In this document: piece after piece, positions 46,723 to 55,189 of the stretch
How the letters are laid out: every line of letters starts with the position of its first letter
Numbering within the stretch: position 1 is the first letter of the stretch
NCBI GenBank assembly: GCA_020725385.1
Contig: DYFC01000054.1
Location: forward strand, 1 to 64,000
Length of the DNA stretch: 64,000 nt
DNA from: Nitrospira japonica
GTDB taxonomy: Bacteria > Nitrospirota > Thermodesulfovibrionia > Thermodesulfovibrionales > SM23-35
Direction: 5' to 3'
Made by a program: the position numbers and the translations under genes
Notes under the pieces: generated by a model
Told to the model about the DNA's origin: nothing
Databases searched by the model: none
The model's input: the letters and a program-made list of their open reading frames with translations, nothing else

Positions 46723-47213
46723 TATCTCTCCAGTATCTTTTTCAGGTATTCTACATCTGAAATATCCTGTTTGCGTCCTGAATGTTGTTTAAGTGTTATG
46801 AGATCATGTATTGAGATAGTTGGAATTCCTATCCCCTCAATCTCGAATATAACGGCTCTGCTCTTTAAGTCACTATAAGGAATCGGAGAATGAAAAACAA
46901 TATCGATTTCTCCAATTGGTAATTTATCATTGTAAAAGCTTAATGCTCTCATTTCTTTTTCAAGCGTCCACTTTTCTCTTATTTCTTTATCAGCAATTTC
47001 TATTGGATTAACCGGAACTTTCGGACGATAGCCTAAATCATTTAGTTTATTAATTAATCTATTTACATTTTCGCTTTCAAGCAATATCATAAGATCAATA
47101 TCATAAGTCATTCTTGGAATACCGTGAAAATTTACTGCTAAACCTCCAACAACAAGATAATCTATTTTGAGTTCATTAAATGTTTTGAATATATTTTTAA
47201 AATCCATTTCCAT
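46722..47213 (-). CDS. MNT-type nucleotidyltransferase (DUF6036-like), probable toxin
   Basis: The 163-aa protein has LVVGGLAVNFHGIPRMTYDID near residue 20: the G-G-x-A and later D-x-D (DID) of the DNA polymerase-beta superfamily, with a third acidic residue in GEIDIVFHS. The ending IHDLITLKQHSGRKQDISDV is typical of AbiEii/MNT-like stand-alone enzymes. Its ATG overlaps the carA stop by one base and it overlaps its small partner in the same way, so both are coupled to the pyr operon. A toxin-antitoxin role is inferred. Confidence 0.75.
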   Translation of the reverse strand: MEMDFKNIFKTFNELKIDYLVVGGLAVNFHGIPRMTYDIDLMILLESENVNRLINKLNDLGYRPKVPVNPIEIADKEIREKWTLEKEMRALSFYNDKLPIGEIDIVFHSPIPYSDLKSRAVIFEIEGIGIPTISIHDLITLKQHSGRKQDISDVEYLKKILER

Positions 47214-48430
47214 TATTTATAACTCTCGATCATTTCTTTAAATCTTTTAAAAATATGCGCTGAATCATTTGGGCCCGGACCAGCTTCAGGATGATGCTGA
47301 ACCGAGAAAATTGGCAGCTCAACGTGCTGCATACCTTCTTCAGTCCCGTCATAAAGATTCTTATGGGTAAGCCTTACCTGACCTTTAAGGCTATTTATAT
47401 CAACACAATAGTTATGATTTTGAGAAGTAATCTCAACCCTCCCGGTTGTTAAATCTTTTACAGGATGGTTTCCTCCATGATGTCCGAACTTAAGCTTATA
47501 AGTTGTTCCACCCATTGAAAGTCCAAGAATCTGATGGCCGAGACATATACCAAAAATAGGTTTTTTCCCCATCAATCTTTTTGTGTTCTCAATGCCATAT
47601 GTAACAGTTTGGGGGTCACCTGGCCCGTTACTAAGAACTATTCCATCGGGATTCATGTCAAGAACTTCTTCAGCAGGTGTTTGTGCTGGTATAACCGTAA
47701 CTTCAAAACCTGCTTCAACAAGATTCCGAAGAATATTGAATTTTACTCCAAAATCATAGACAGCAATCCTAATCCCCCTCAGCCCCCCTTTACCAAAGGG
47801 GGGTAAGGGGGGATTTTTCTGACTTTCTAAATTCTGCTTTCTGACTTCAGTTTGAGTAGGTTCCCATTTCCAGCAACCTTTGTTCCATTCATATTTTTCT
47901 TTTGTTGTTACATCCTTCACAAGATCAAAAGCAGAAATTCCAGGATGTGCTCTGACTTTTTCCAAAAGACTTACAGGATTCAGGTCAACAGTTGAAATAA
48001 TACCCATCTGTGCTCCGTAGTTTCTTAAATGTCTTGTCAAAGCACGCGTGTCAATGCCTTCTATTCCAACTATCCCATATTCTTTTAAATAATCTCCTAA
48101 TGAGTTTGTTAATTTTGAATCTTGAATTTTGAATTTTGAATTTTCAGCCCTCCAGTTGCTCGGAAAATCAATATATTCTTTTACAACAAATCCTTCCACT
48201 TTTGGACCACCAAACGACTCTAAGTCTTCATCATTTATTCCATAATTTCCAATTTGTGAATATGTCATTACAACAATTTGTCCTTTATAAGAAGGATCTG
48301 TAAGTATTTCTTGATAACCTGTCATTGATGTATTGAAAACAACCTCTCCTATGGTTTCTCCTTCAGCACCAAAATTTTCCCCTTCAAATACAACTCCATC
48401 AGAAAGCACAAGAAATGCCTTACCACTCAT
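47213..48430 (-). CDS. carA: Carbamoyl-phosphate synthase small subunit (glutaminase), with two inserts
   Basis: I start at the ATG at 48430 ([18 protein letters not shown]); a longer frame into pyrC is rejected. At 405 aa it exceeds the usual 360-380. The glutaminase domain has the nucleophile in FGICLGHQ (about residue 297) and the HPEAGPGP motif. Two linker segments are non-family: NSKFKIQDSKLTN at about 96-107, and a segment at about 190-222 ending NPPLPPFGKGGLRG between the two domains. Both are encoded by repeats. It overlaps the pyrC stop by 11 bases. CarA supplies ammonia from glutamine to CarB. Confidence 0.94.
   Translation of the reverse strand: MSGKAFLVLSDGVVFEGENFGAEGETIGEVVFNTSMTGYQEILTDPSYKGQIVVMTYSQIGNYGINDEDLESFGGPKVEGFVVKEYIDFPSNWRAENSKFKIQDSKLTNSLGDYLKEYGIVGIEGIDTRALTRHLRNYGAQMGIISTVDLNPVSLLEKVRAHPGISAFDLVKDVTTKEKYEWNKGCWKWEPTQTEVRKQNLESQKNPPLPPFGKGGLRGIRIAVYDFGVKFNILRNLVEAGFEVTVIPAQTPAEEVLDMNPDGIVLSNGPGDPQTVTYGIENTKRLMGKKPIFGICLGHQILGLSMGGTTYKLKFGHHGGNHPVKDLTTGRVEITSQNHNYCVDINSLKGQVRLTHKNLYDGTEEGMQHVELPIFSVQHHPEAGPGPNDSAHIFKRFKEMIESYK
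47771..47851. repeat. G/C-run palindrome plus oligomer array inside carA
   Basis: AATCCCCCTCAGCCCCCC at 47771 pairs with GGGGGGTAAGGGGGGATT ending near 47814, a long hairpin with a short TTTACCAAA centre. This unit is widespread in bacterial genomes, as judged by the peptide NPPLPPF-KGG it encodes. It is followed at about 47819-47851 by a degenerate array of TCTGACTT / TCTAAATT / CTGCTTTCTGAC words. Both are translated in frame in CarA. Confidence 0.85.
48111..48144 (-). repeat. IQDSK-type oligomer array inside carA
   Basis: The + strand reads AATTTTGAATCTTGAATTTT then GAATTTTGAATTTT. In the minus-strand gene frame this is NSKFKIQDSKL. It shares word and frame with the arrays in purL and carB2. 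Confidence 0.85.
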
Positions 48431-49715
48431 AAATTTTTCCTTTATAAATCGTAAAAACAGGGCAACCCCTAAGTGCCCAGCCATCAAAAGGCGTGTTTTT
48501 CCCCTTTGATACAAAATCCTCTGCCTTAACTATATATTCTTTACTTTCATTTATAATCACGATATTTGCAAAAGAACCTGGTTTAAGATTTCCTTCGTTT
48601 AGCCCGAGAATTTTTGCCGGATTAACCGTCATTTTTTCTATAAGAGCTTTTTTTGTAAGAACATCTTCCTGAACCAACTTCAGACTTAATCCAAGTGCTG
48701 TTTCAAGTCCTGAAATTCCAAAAGGAGCAGAATCAAAAGGGTTCAGCTTTTCATCAATATGATGAGGAGCATGGTCTGTTGCAATAACATCAATAGTACC
48801 ATCTTTTAAACCTTCTTTTATGGCTTCAATATCATAAAGGGTTCTTAAGGGTGGATTAACTTTTGCGTTTGTATTATATCCCTGAACCATATCTTCAGTA
48901 ATACTGAAATAATGTGGACATGTCTCAGAGGTGATATTTACACCGCGCTTTTTGGCTTCCCTGATTAATTTGACAGAACCTGAAGTAGAAACATGGGCAA
49001 TATGAAGTCTTCCACCTGTTGATTCTGCAAGTAGAATATCCCTGAAAATCATAATTTGTTCTGCTTCAGGTGGAATTCCTCTTAACCCGAGTTTGACGGA
49101 TAAAAGTCCTTCATTCATTACACCACCTTCAGATAGAGTCAAATCCTCACTATGGGAAATAATCGGCACATTAAATGTTTTTGAATATTCAAGGGCTCTT
49201 TTCATTACAGTGCTATTTATAACAGGTCTTCCATCATCAGAAAATGCAACGCAGCCTTCATTTTTCATTGTTCCTATTTCTGCAAGCTCATCACCTTTCT
49301 GGCCTTTGGTTATAGCGCCTATAGGATAAACTGAGCAAAAACCTTCCTGTTTGGCTTTTCTTATAATAAATTCGGTTACACTTTCATGATCATTAACAGG
49401 ATTTGTATTAGGCATGCAACATACAGTTGTGAATCCTCCTTTTATTGCTGCAAATGTCCCTGTTTTAATGGTTTCTTTATATTCAAATCCAGGCTCTCTT
49501 AAATGGACATGCATATCAATAAGCCCGGGTATCACTAAAAAACCGTTAGCATCAATGATTCTATCAACATGGATATTTTCTTTATGTTTCTGACGATGTT
49601 CTTTACTTTTTATAATTACTTCCTTGATTTTTTGGTCTTCAATTAATATATCTCCCTTACAATCTATATTTTGCGAGGGATCAAGAATATAACCGTCCTT
49701 AATTAATATCTTCAT
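48420..49715 (-). CDS. pyrC: Dihydroorotase
   Basis: The 431-aa amidohydrolase (class I, PyrC/AllB-type) has the metal-binding [15 protein letters not shown], the later HxxH segment [11 protein letters not shown] and ATDHAPHH near residue 310. It cyclises N-carbamoyl-aspartate to dihydroorotate. The ATG overlaps the pyrB stop by four bases and its 3' end overlaps carA. Confidence 0.94.
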   Translation of the reverse strand: MKILIKDGYILDPSQNIDCKGDILIEDQKIKEVIIKSKEHRQKHKENIHVDRIIDANGFLVIPGLIDMHVHLREPGFEYKETIKTGTFAAIKGGFTTVCCMPNTNPVNDHESVTEFIIRKAKQEGFCSVYPIGAITKGQKGDELAEIGTMKNEGCVAFSDDGRPVINSTVMKRALEYSKTFNVPIISHSEDLTLSEGGVMNEGLLSVKLGLRGIPPEAEQIMIFRDILLAESTGGRLHIAHVSTSGSVKLIREAKKRGVNITSETCPHYFSITEDMVQGYNTNAKVNPPLRTLYDIEAIKEGLKDGTIDVIATDHAPHHIDEKLNPFDSAPFGISGLETALGLSLKLVQEDVLTKKALIEKMTVNPAKILGLNEGNLKPGSFANIVIINESKEYIVKAEDFVSKGKNTPFDGWALRGCPVFTIYKGKIYEW

Positions 49716-50632
49716 TTTCGACTCCCTGCAAGCAAATACATAACAGCCATTCTTATTGCTATGCCATTTGTAACCTGCTCGAGTATGACCGAACTCGGTC
49801 CATCTGCGACTTCAGATGTGATTTCAATTCCTCTATTCATTGGTCCTGGATGCATAACTATAGCATCTTTTTTTGCAAAGGATAATCTTTTAGATGTTAA
49901 ACACCAGTTCCTGACATATTCTTCTGTGGTGGGAAAAAATCCTTTGTCCTGCCTCTCCATCTGGATTCTAAGCATCATTATGACATCCACATTCTGAAGC
50001 CCTTCTTCCATAGCGTGAAAAACTTCCACACCTAATTTTTCAATATTCTTAGGTATTAATGTAGGAGGTCCGATAAGTCTTACTTCTGCACCTAATTTTG
50101 TAAGACTGTAAATATTAGACTTAGCTACCCTACTGTGCGCAATATCGCCGACTATTGCTATTTTCAGGTTTTTGAAATCACCTTTTTTTTCTCTGATTGT
50201 AAAGGCATCAAGCAGAGCCTGTGTTGGATGTTCATTTATTCCGTCTCCTGCATTTATTATTGATGCTTTAAGTTTGCCTGAAAGAAGATGAGGAACTCCC
50301 GAGGATGAATGTCTGATAATGATGAAATCTGCTCCAAGAGCCTGAACAGTCATTGCTGTATCAATCAGGCTTTCACCTTTAACCACGCTGCTTGTCGGCA
50401 CTGAAAAATTTATTACGTCTGTGCTGAGCCTTTTTGCTGCAAGTTCAAATGATGTTCTTGTTCTTGTAGAAGGCTCAAAAAAAAGATTAACTGTGGTTTT
50501 ACCCCTAAGGGCGGGAACTTTCTTTATATCCCTGCTGATTACGTCTCTAAAACCCGCTGCTGTATCGAGCACAAGGATAATCTCCTCGGCAGAAAGTTCC
50601 TTGATCCCGAGAAGATCTTTACTTTTAAGCAT
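49712..50632 (-). CDS. pyrB: Aspartate carbamoyltransferase, catalytic subunit
   Basis: The ATG at 50632 with AAGGAG upstream gives 306 aa; it overlaps the pyrR stop by eight bases. Carbamoyl-phosphate loop [19 protein letters not shown], the [12 protein letters not shown] motif and [11 protein letters not shown] are all present. There is no pyrI in the window, consistent with regulation by PyrR rather than by a regulatory subunit. Confidence 0.96.
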   Translation of the reverse strand: MLKSKDLLGIKELSAEEIILVLDTAAGFRDVISRDIKKVPALRGKTTVNLFFEPSTRTRTSFELAAKRLSTDVINFSVPTSSVVKGESLIDTAMTVQALGADFIIIRHSSSGVPHLLSGKLKASIINAGDGINEHPTQALLDAFTIREKKGDFKNLKIAIVGDIAHSRVAKSNIYSLTKLGAEVRLIGPPTLIPKNIEKLGVEVFHAMEEGLQNVDVIMMLRIQMERQDKGFFPTTEEYVRNWCLTSKRLSFAKKDAIVMHPGPMNRGIEITSEVADGPSSVILEQVTNGIAIRMAVMYLLAGSRK

Positions 50633-51167
50633 CAAAATCTCCTTTTTGAAGAATTACCTTATCTTCTCCACTCTCTTCTGCAAATTGAACTACAACAGTC
50701 TCGGAACGGGAAGTAGGGATATTCTTTCCAGCATAATCAGCTTTTATAGGTAATTCACGATGACCCCTGTCAACAAGGACAGCAAGTTGTATCGAAGAAG
50801 GTCTTCCTATGTCCATTAAAGCATCCATCGCAGCTCTTATTGACCTTCCTGTAAATAGAACATCGTCAACAAGAACGATTTTCATGTCTGTTATCTCAAA
50901 ATTTATTTCAGTTTTTCTGACCACAGGTTGTTCTTTTCGGATATTTAAATCGTCTCTATAAAACGCTATATCAAGAGAACCAACTGGTAAAATATTTTTC
51001 TCAATGTTTCTTATTTTTTCAGCAAGTCTGTTTGCGAGATAAACTCCTCCTCTTTGTATTCCAATAAGGCAGAGTTTTTCTATGCCCTTATTTCTTTCGA
51101 CTATTTCGTGAGCCATTCTTGTTATAGCCCTATCAATATCCTCTTTGTTTAGTAATTCTTTATACAT
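50625..51167 (-). CDS. pyrR: PyrR, pyrimidine operon attenuator / uracil phosphoribosyltransferase
   Basis: The ATG at 51167 is five bases after AGGTGA; a GTG at 51176 is in frame. The 180-aa PRTase-fold protein has [11 protein letters not shown], the PRPP motif [17 protein letters not shown] and [19 protein letters not shown]. PyrR binds a leader RNA hairpin when UMP is high and promotes termination. The matching binding loop and terminator are found in the leader (51253-51353). Confidence 0.95.
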   Translation of the reverse strand: MYKELLNKEDIDRAITRMAHEIVERNKGIEKLCLIGIQRGGVYLANRLAEKIRNIEKNILPVGSLDIAFYRDDLNIRKEQPVVRKTEINFEITDMKIVLVDDVLFTGRSIRAAMDALMDIGRPSSIQLAVLVDRGHRELPIKADYAGKNIPTSRSETVVVQFAEESGEDKVILQKGDFDA

Positions 51168-51252
51168 AGCGGTCACCTTTTGTAATGTAAAGCTTAAAGT
51201 GTCAATTCGTAATTATCTGGCTTAGAATCGGTATATTGCCTTAAAAAGACAT

Positions 51253-51285
51253 AAAAAAACCTTCCTCTTGAAAAGATGGAAGGTT
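51253..51285 (-). terminator. Intrinsic terminator of the pyr attenuator
   Basis: On the minus strand AACCTTCC (51278-51285) pairs with GGAAGGTT (51258-51265), extended by TCTT/AAGA across one bulge, and is followed by a run of T (51253-51259). It lies between the PyrR-binding loop and pyrR, as in PyrR-controlled leaders. Confidence 0.85.
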
Positions 51286-51320
51286 ATGTTTTCATATTTA
51301 CAGCTCAATCTATCTCCTTT

Positions 51321-51353
51321 ACCTTTTCAGTCTCACAGGACTAATTTAAAGGT
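51321..51353 (-). promoter_or_regulatory. PyrR-binding loop (anti-antiterminator)
   Basis: On the transcript, ACCTTT (51348-51353) pairs with AAAGGT (51321-51326) as the lower stem. An asymmetric purine-rich bulge is followed by the upper hairpin AGTCCTGTGAGACT (51329-51342), a 4-bp stem AGTC/GACT with hexaloop CTGTGA. The loop matches the PyrR consensus CNGNGA. The stretch 51168-51504 contains this leader and no gene. Confidence 0.8.
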
Positions 51354-51359
51354 GATTTA

Positions 51360-51388
51360 TTTAAACATATAGATAGATGGGTTGTCAA
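51360..51388 (-). promoter_or_regulatory. Promoter of the pyr operon
   Basis: Read leftward, TTGACA (51383-51388) and TTTAAA (51360-51365) are 17 bases apart. Transcription would begin just before the lower stem of the PyrR-binding loop. Confidence 0.65.
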
Positions 51389-51504
51389 ATTATCTCTTCC
51401 TCCTTCCTTTATTAAATAAATTTATCAATTTGATGTAAGAAATTCGTCAGTTTAATGTAGTAGGAAACTCCGGATAGTCTGGAAAAAAATTTTCTACATT
51501 TATG

Positions 51505-51858
51505 CTATTCAACATTTAATTCTTTTTTTAACCATTTTTTAAGTTCTCCTTCAGGCGCATACACTCCATTAAAATGATAGAATTTATGCTGAAATTTTTC
51601 TGGTACTTCAATCTTTGCAATATCTACTGCCTGATGCGGGGATAATTGTATCAAATTTAAAAAACAAGGTTTTGAAGCACAATTCAAAATAAAATAAACA
51701 GAATAATCATTTTTAGAACGGATTAAGTAACCCCTGTTAATATCAGACCATACATTTCCCCATTCAAGATGAAGCCTTACAGCCATTTCAGGTGTCATCT
51801 CCCAATCAATAGAATTTATTAACTGCCTGTCTTTTTTTAATTCTTCAAGTGTAAGCAT
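51505..51858 (-). CDS. Small conserved protein, DVU0772-like
   Basis: The 117-aa soluble protein starts MLTLEELKKDRQLINSIDW, followed by EMTPEMAVRLHLEWGN and a beta segment SKNDYSVYFILN. From memory it resembles the DVU0772 family seen in sulfate reducers. A strong GGAGGG site precedes the ATG. It stands alone between the pyr operon and the divergent radical SAM genes. Function unknown. Confidence 0.65.
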   Translation of the reverse strand: MLTLEELKKDRQLINSIDWEMTPEMAVRLHLEWGNVWSDINRGYLIRSKNDYSVYFILNCASKPCFLNLIQLSPHQAVDIAKIEVPEKFQHKFYHFNGVYAPEGELKKWLKKELNVE

Positions 51859-51989
51859 ATAACCCTCCTTTTCAATTAATTTATATAAATATATTATTAA
51901 TTATATTATTTAAGAAAATAAATTTCAAGTGAATTTTAAGTAGATTGGATAACAATAAAATAAGGATTGGAATTGAAAGTAGTATCATG

Positions 51990-51998
51990 TGATATAAT
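51990..51998 (+). promoter_or_regulatory. Extended -10 promoter for the radical SAM genes
   Basis: TGATATAAT at 51990-51998 is an extended -10 element (TGn followed by TATAAT). No good -35 is at the right distance, as is usual for this class. The start codon is 44 bases downstream. The rest of 51859-52041 is very AT-rich with no gene. Confidence 0.5.
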
Positions 51999-52041
51999 TT
52001 TAATAAATTATATTATTTAATCGTCCGGTATAAGGTTAATT

Positions 52042-52881
52042 TTGCTGAAATATCATAAAATATATCTTGGAAATCTTTGTAATAATAAATGTATTCACTG
52101 CATTTCTAAAAACATATCTCCTAAATATAATTTGGATACTGTTTTAAATTCTTCAGAAAAAATAGAAAACATCTTACTTTACGGCGGTGAGCCAACTTTA
52201 AGAACAGATATTTTACTAATAATCCAGAACCTTGTTAAGTCCGGAGCTAAAAGAATAAAAATTCTTACCAATGGTCGTGTTCTCTCGGATATTAATAATC
52301 TATACAGACTAGTTGATGCAGGGTGTTTTCTATTTGAAATAAAGTTATGGGGTTCAAATCCAATTGCTCATGATAAAATTACTCGTGTCTCAGGCAGCTT
52401 TCACGAGACCATCAATGGTCTTAATAATCTTACATCTATTCAGGATAAATTTGTTGCTATGCGTATCCCTATTTGTAGAGATAATTATAGAGATATTCAG
52501 GATATGGTGATACTTTCAATAAATTTCGGTGCAAACCGGATAATTCTCAGTCATAATGATCCTAAACTTTCTTTTAAAGAAGTTTTACCTTTTGTATTCA
52601 ATTCTATAAATATCAGCTTGTTTAACCGTACGTGGATTCTGACAGAGAATTTCCCATTTTGTGTAATGAAAGGCTTTGAGAAACATATGAATGAAATTTA
52701 TGAAGGCAAAGCTCTATTGTTTGATACAAATATTAAATATAATGAAAAATGTTCTGTCTGTATTTTTAAAACAATATGTTCAGGAATCAATTCCGAATAT
52801 ATCAGAAATAATGGCATGGAGTTTTTACCTGTGATTGAAAGTAAATATTTTGATGATATCAGGCGGCTTTATGAATCCTAA
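52042..52881 (+). CDS. Radical SAM protein with C-terminal Cys cluster
   Basis: The start is TTG with AAGG upstream. The 279-aa protein has the radical SAM cluster CNNKCIHC close to the N-terminus (residues 13-20), LLYGGEPTLR as the GGEP motif and KILTNGR. A C-terminal CSVCIFKTICSGINSEY motif is suited to an auxiliary cluster, SPASM/twitch-like. It lacks a neighbouring peptide substrate that I can see. Its 3' end overlaps the next radical SAM gene by 11 bases, so the two probably act in one pathway. Confidence 0.8.
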   Translation: MLKYHKIYLGNLCNNKCIHCISKNISPKYNLDTVLNSSEKIENILLYGGEPTLRTDILLIIQNLVKSGAKRIKILTNGRVLSDINNLYRLVDAGCFLFEIKLWGSNPIAHDKITRVSGSFHETINGLNNLTSIQDKFVAMRIPICRDNYRDIQDMVILSINFGANRIILSHNDPKLSFKEVLPFVFNSINISLFNRTWILTENFPFCVMKGFEKHMNEIYEGKALLFDTNIKYNEKCSVCIFKTICSGINSEYIRNNGMEFLPVIESKYFDDIRRLYES

Positions 52882-54148
52882 AAAGAAAGTAGCTCTCATA
52901 TCATTTAATTGGGCAAACCATTTTTCACTTGCTCTCGGCTATCTTAAAGCATACGCCTTAAAAGATGATTTAATAAGACAGAATATTGATATAGAGATAA
53001 TTGATTTTGATACTGAAATTCTAAATGTTCAGCAGGTTATTTATTACTTATCACAAATAAGACCGGATCTGATAGGTTTTTCATGCTATTGCTGGAATAT
53101 TTTGAAAGTACTTGATACAGCACGAATAATCAAAAAATTATTTCCGGATACCAGGATTATTCTTGGCGGGCCTGAAGCAGGGCCTGCTGGGATAAAATAT
53201 CTTACAGAAAATCCATTTATTGATATTGTTGTAAAAGGAGAAGGTGAAATAACTTTTTCAGAGGTGCTCAGAAATTCTTTGAGCAATTCAAGCCTAAGGG
53301 AAATACCGGGTATTTTATTCAGACAAAATGAAAGCATTATTGAAAATCCTGACAGAGAACCAATTGAAAATTTGAGTGAAATTCCTTCTCCATATTTAGA
53401 GGGGATATTAACCCCAAAAGATAAAGTTACATATATTGAGACTTATCGAGGCTGTATTTTTAGATGTCATTATTGTTATGAAGGAAAGAACCTCCCAAAG
53501 CTTAGGTTTTTCCCTGAAGAAAGAGTAAAAAAAGAAATAGAATTAATATTGAGCAACCCTGATATAAAAAGTTTTCACTTCATTGATACAGTTTTTAATT
53601 TAAAGAAAGAAAGACTCGAAAGGCTTGCCAATATGATTGCCTCTGCTAATCGTTTCGGGAGTGAACTTAGAACCGTTGAGATTATTGCTGAATTTGTTGA
53701 CGAAGAAACTGTATCCATGTTTAAAAAAGCAAATGTTAAAAGTGTTGAAACAGGCCCTCAAACTGTAAATGAGGATACATTAAAAATTGTTAATAGATTT
53801 TACAAGAGAGAGAAGTTCGAAAAAGCAGTAAGACTTCTTGAACAAAATGGAATTGAAGTAACCTCTGATCTTATTATCGGTCTGCCTGGCGATAACTTTT
53901 TTAAGTTTGTTAACTCGGCAAAAACAATCATTAACATAAAGCCCTCAAATATTGTTTTCAGTATCTTGCATGTACTCCCTGGAACAATTCTTTATGAAAA
54001 GAGTGCAGAATTTAATTTAAAGTTTGATGATAAAGCACCTCATCTAATCCTTGAATCTCCTGGATTTCCTTATGAAGATATTGATACAGCAGTGATAATG
54101 GCATATAGCATAGACAAAGAATACAATGTTAAAAAACCTGATGGTTGA
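52871..54148 (+). CDS. B12-binding-domain radical SAM protein
   Basis: I choose the ATG at 52871 (MNPKKKVALISFNW, AGGCGG upstream) over an earlier in-frame ATG at 52835. The 425-aa protein has an N-terminal B12-binding-like Rossmann domain (RPDLIGFSCYCWN, ILGGPEAGP, VVKGEGEITF). The radical SAM core has CIFRCHYC (about residue 200), then GPQTVNEDTLKIVNR and SDLIIGLPGD. The canonical DxHxxG cobalamin motif is not clear, as in several BchE/MiaB-distant members. Probably a methyltransferase or cyclase; substrate unknown. Confidence 0.82.
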   Translation: MNPKKKVALISFNWANHFSLALGYLKAYALKDDLIRQNIDIEIIDFDTEILNVQQVIYYLSQIRPDLIGFSCYCWNILKVLDTARIIKKLFPDTRIILGGPEAGPAGIKYLTENPFIDIVVKGEGEITFSEVLRNSLSNSSLREIPGILFRQNESIIENPDREPIENLSEIPSPYLEGILTPKDKVTYIETYRGCIFRCHYCYEGKNLPKLRFFPEERVKKEIELILSNPDIKSFHFIDTVFNLKKERLERLANMIASANRFGSELRTVEIIAEFVDEETVSMFKKANVKSVETGPQTVNEDTLKIVNRFYKREKFEKAVRLLEQNGIEVTSDLIIGLPGDNFFKFVNSAKTIINIKPSNIVFSILHVLPGTILYEKSAEFNLKFDDKAPHLILESPGFPYEDIDTAVIMAYSIDKEYNVKKPDG

Positions 54149-54200
54149 TGATATTTATATAAAATTTGCTTTTTTTATGTTAAAGTGTGTAAATAAGATT

Positions 54201-54368
54201 ATGAGCCCTGTATTAAAAATAAAAAATCATGATGAAAGAAAAGAATTGATCTTTGAATTGGAATATCTTTTATCTTTAACAACTCGTCAAAGATTTGAAA
54301 TGATGTTCAAAAAATCGGAAGAAATGAAAAAAAATGTTAAGAAAAAGTGGATACAGAAAAACTTCTAA
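54201..54368 (+). CDS. Small helical protein, antitoxin-like partner of a nucleotidyltransferase
   Basis: I prefer the ATG at 54201 (55 aa); earlier in-frame ATGs at 54126 and 54141 would overlap the radical SAM gene. The product has DERKELIFELEYLLSLTTRQ and RFEMMFKKSEEM, which I recall as a recurring small partner of MNT-type nucleotidyltransferases. The remnant of such a gene directly follows and overlaps its end. Confidence 0.55.
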   Translation: MSPVLKIKNHDERKELIFELEYLLSLTTRQRFEMMFKKSEEMKKNVKKKWIQKNF

Positions 54369-54501
54369 AATTATTAAAAGAACATAAAGTTGACTTATTA
54401 AAATGAAGAAAGCGGCTGGTAGGGCAAAAGACATTGAAGATTTAAAGGTTTTAAAACAATTAAAAAGATTAAAAAAAACAAGCGATAATAAAATGAATTA
54501 A
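54347..54501 (+). pseudogene. Nucleotidyltransferase gene with internal deletion
   Basis: From GTG at 54347 the frame reads VDTEKLLKLLKEHKVDLLK, the usual opening of a small nucleotidyltransferase (before the missing GG...DxD), and stops at 54404-54406. In the next frame, from 54403, KKAAGRAKDIEDLKVLKQL is the typical C-terminal helix of the same family. The catalytic middle (roughly 100 residues) is gone and the join is out of frame. The toxin of this pair is dead. Confidence 0.65.
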
Positions 54502-54508
54502 CTAAATT

Positions 54509-55189
54509 ATGAAACTTATATTATTTGACATAGATGGAACATTGATTGATTCTGGTGGAGCAGGAGTTCGCTCACTCAATCTTGCATTCAAAAAAGTTTT
54601 CTCTATTGAGAATGCATTTAAAGGTATCAGCATGGCTGGGAAAACAGATTCACAAATTATAAAGGAATGCTTGCAAAAACATGGCCTTTCAGAAAATGGA
54701 GAATTTGGAACAGTTATTGAAGCTTACTTATACCATCTAAGAATAGAAATTAATAACAATAAAAAACATGTTAAGCCGGGAATTTATGACATTTTAAATA
54801 GTTTAAGTCAAACAAAAAATGTTTCAACAGGTCTTCTTACAGGAAATATTGAAAAAGGTGCAAGAATAAAACTTGAACCTTTTAGACTTAATGAATTTTT
54901 TCCTACCGGTGCATTTGGTAGTGACCATGAGGATAGAAATCAACTTCTCCCGATTGCAGTAAAAAGGTTCACAAATCTTTATAAGACGGGTATAGACATA
55001 AAAAAATGCATGGTTATTGGTGACACTCCACGTGATGTTGAGTGTGCACATATTTATGGAGCTATTTCAATTGGTGTTGCAACAGGGCCTTACAGTATTG
55101 AAGAGCTTATTGAAGCAGGAGCGGATTATGTAGTACAGAACTTTTCTAAGCCTTATGATTTTTTAGAAACAATTTTTAATTTGATTTAA
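54509..55189 (+). CDS. HAD-superfamily phosphatase (Gph-like)
   Basis: The 226-aa HAD hydrolase has nucleophile motif [13 protein letters not shown] (residues 4-16), a helical cap, LLTGN (motif II), and motif IV in [13 protein letters not shown]. It resembles phosphoglycolate phosphatase-like enzymes; the substrate is not determined. The 3' end converges with and overlaps the dnaJ-like gene by 14 bases. Confidence 0.85.
   Translation: MKLILFDIDGTLIDSGGAGVRSLNLAFKKVFSIENAFKGISMAGKTDSQIIKECLQKHGLSENGEFGTVIEAYLYHLRIEINNNKKHVKPGIYDILNSLSQTKNVSTGLLTGNIEKGARIKLEPFRLNEFFPTGAFGSDHEDRNQLLPIAVKRFTNLYKTGIDIKKCMVIGDTPRDVECAHIYGAISIGVATGPYSIEELIEAGADYVVQNFSKPYDFLETIFNLI

Noticed and set aside
48431..48514. 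28-residue N-terminal extension of CarA
   Set aside because: It overlaps pyrC extensively, while the family start [12 protein letters not shown] is at 48430.
51450..51480. Intrinsic terminator near a CCGGA/TCTGG hairpin downstream of the DVU0772-like gene
   Set aside because: The stem is five pairs with a wobble, and the A run is on the wrong side for a leftward transcript.
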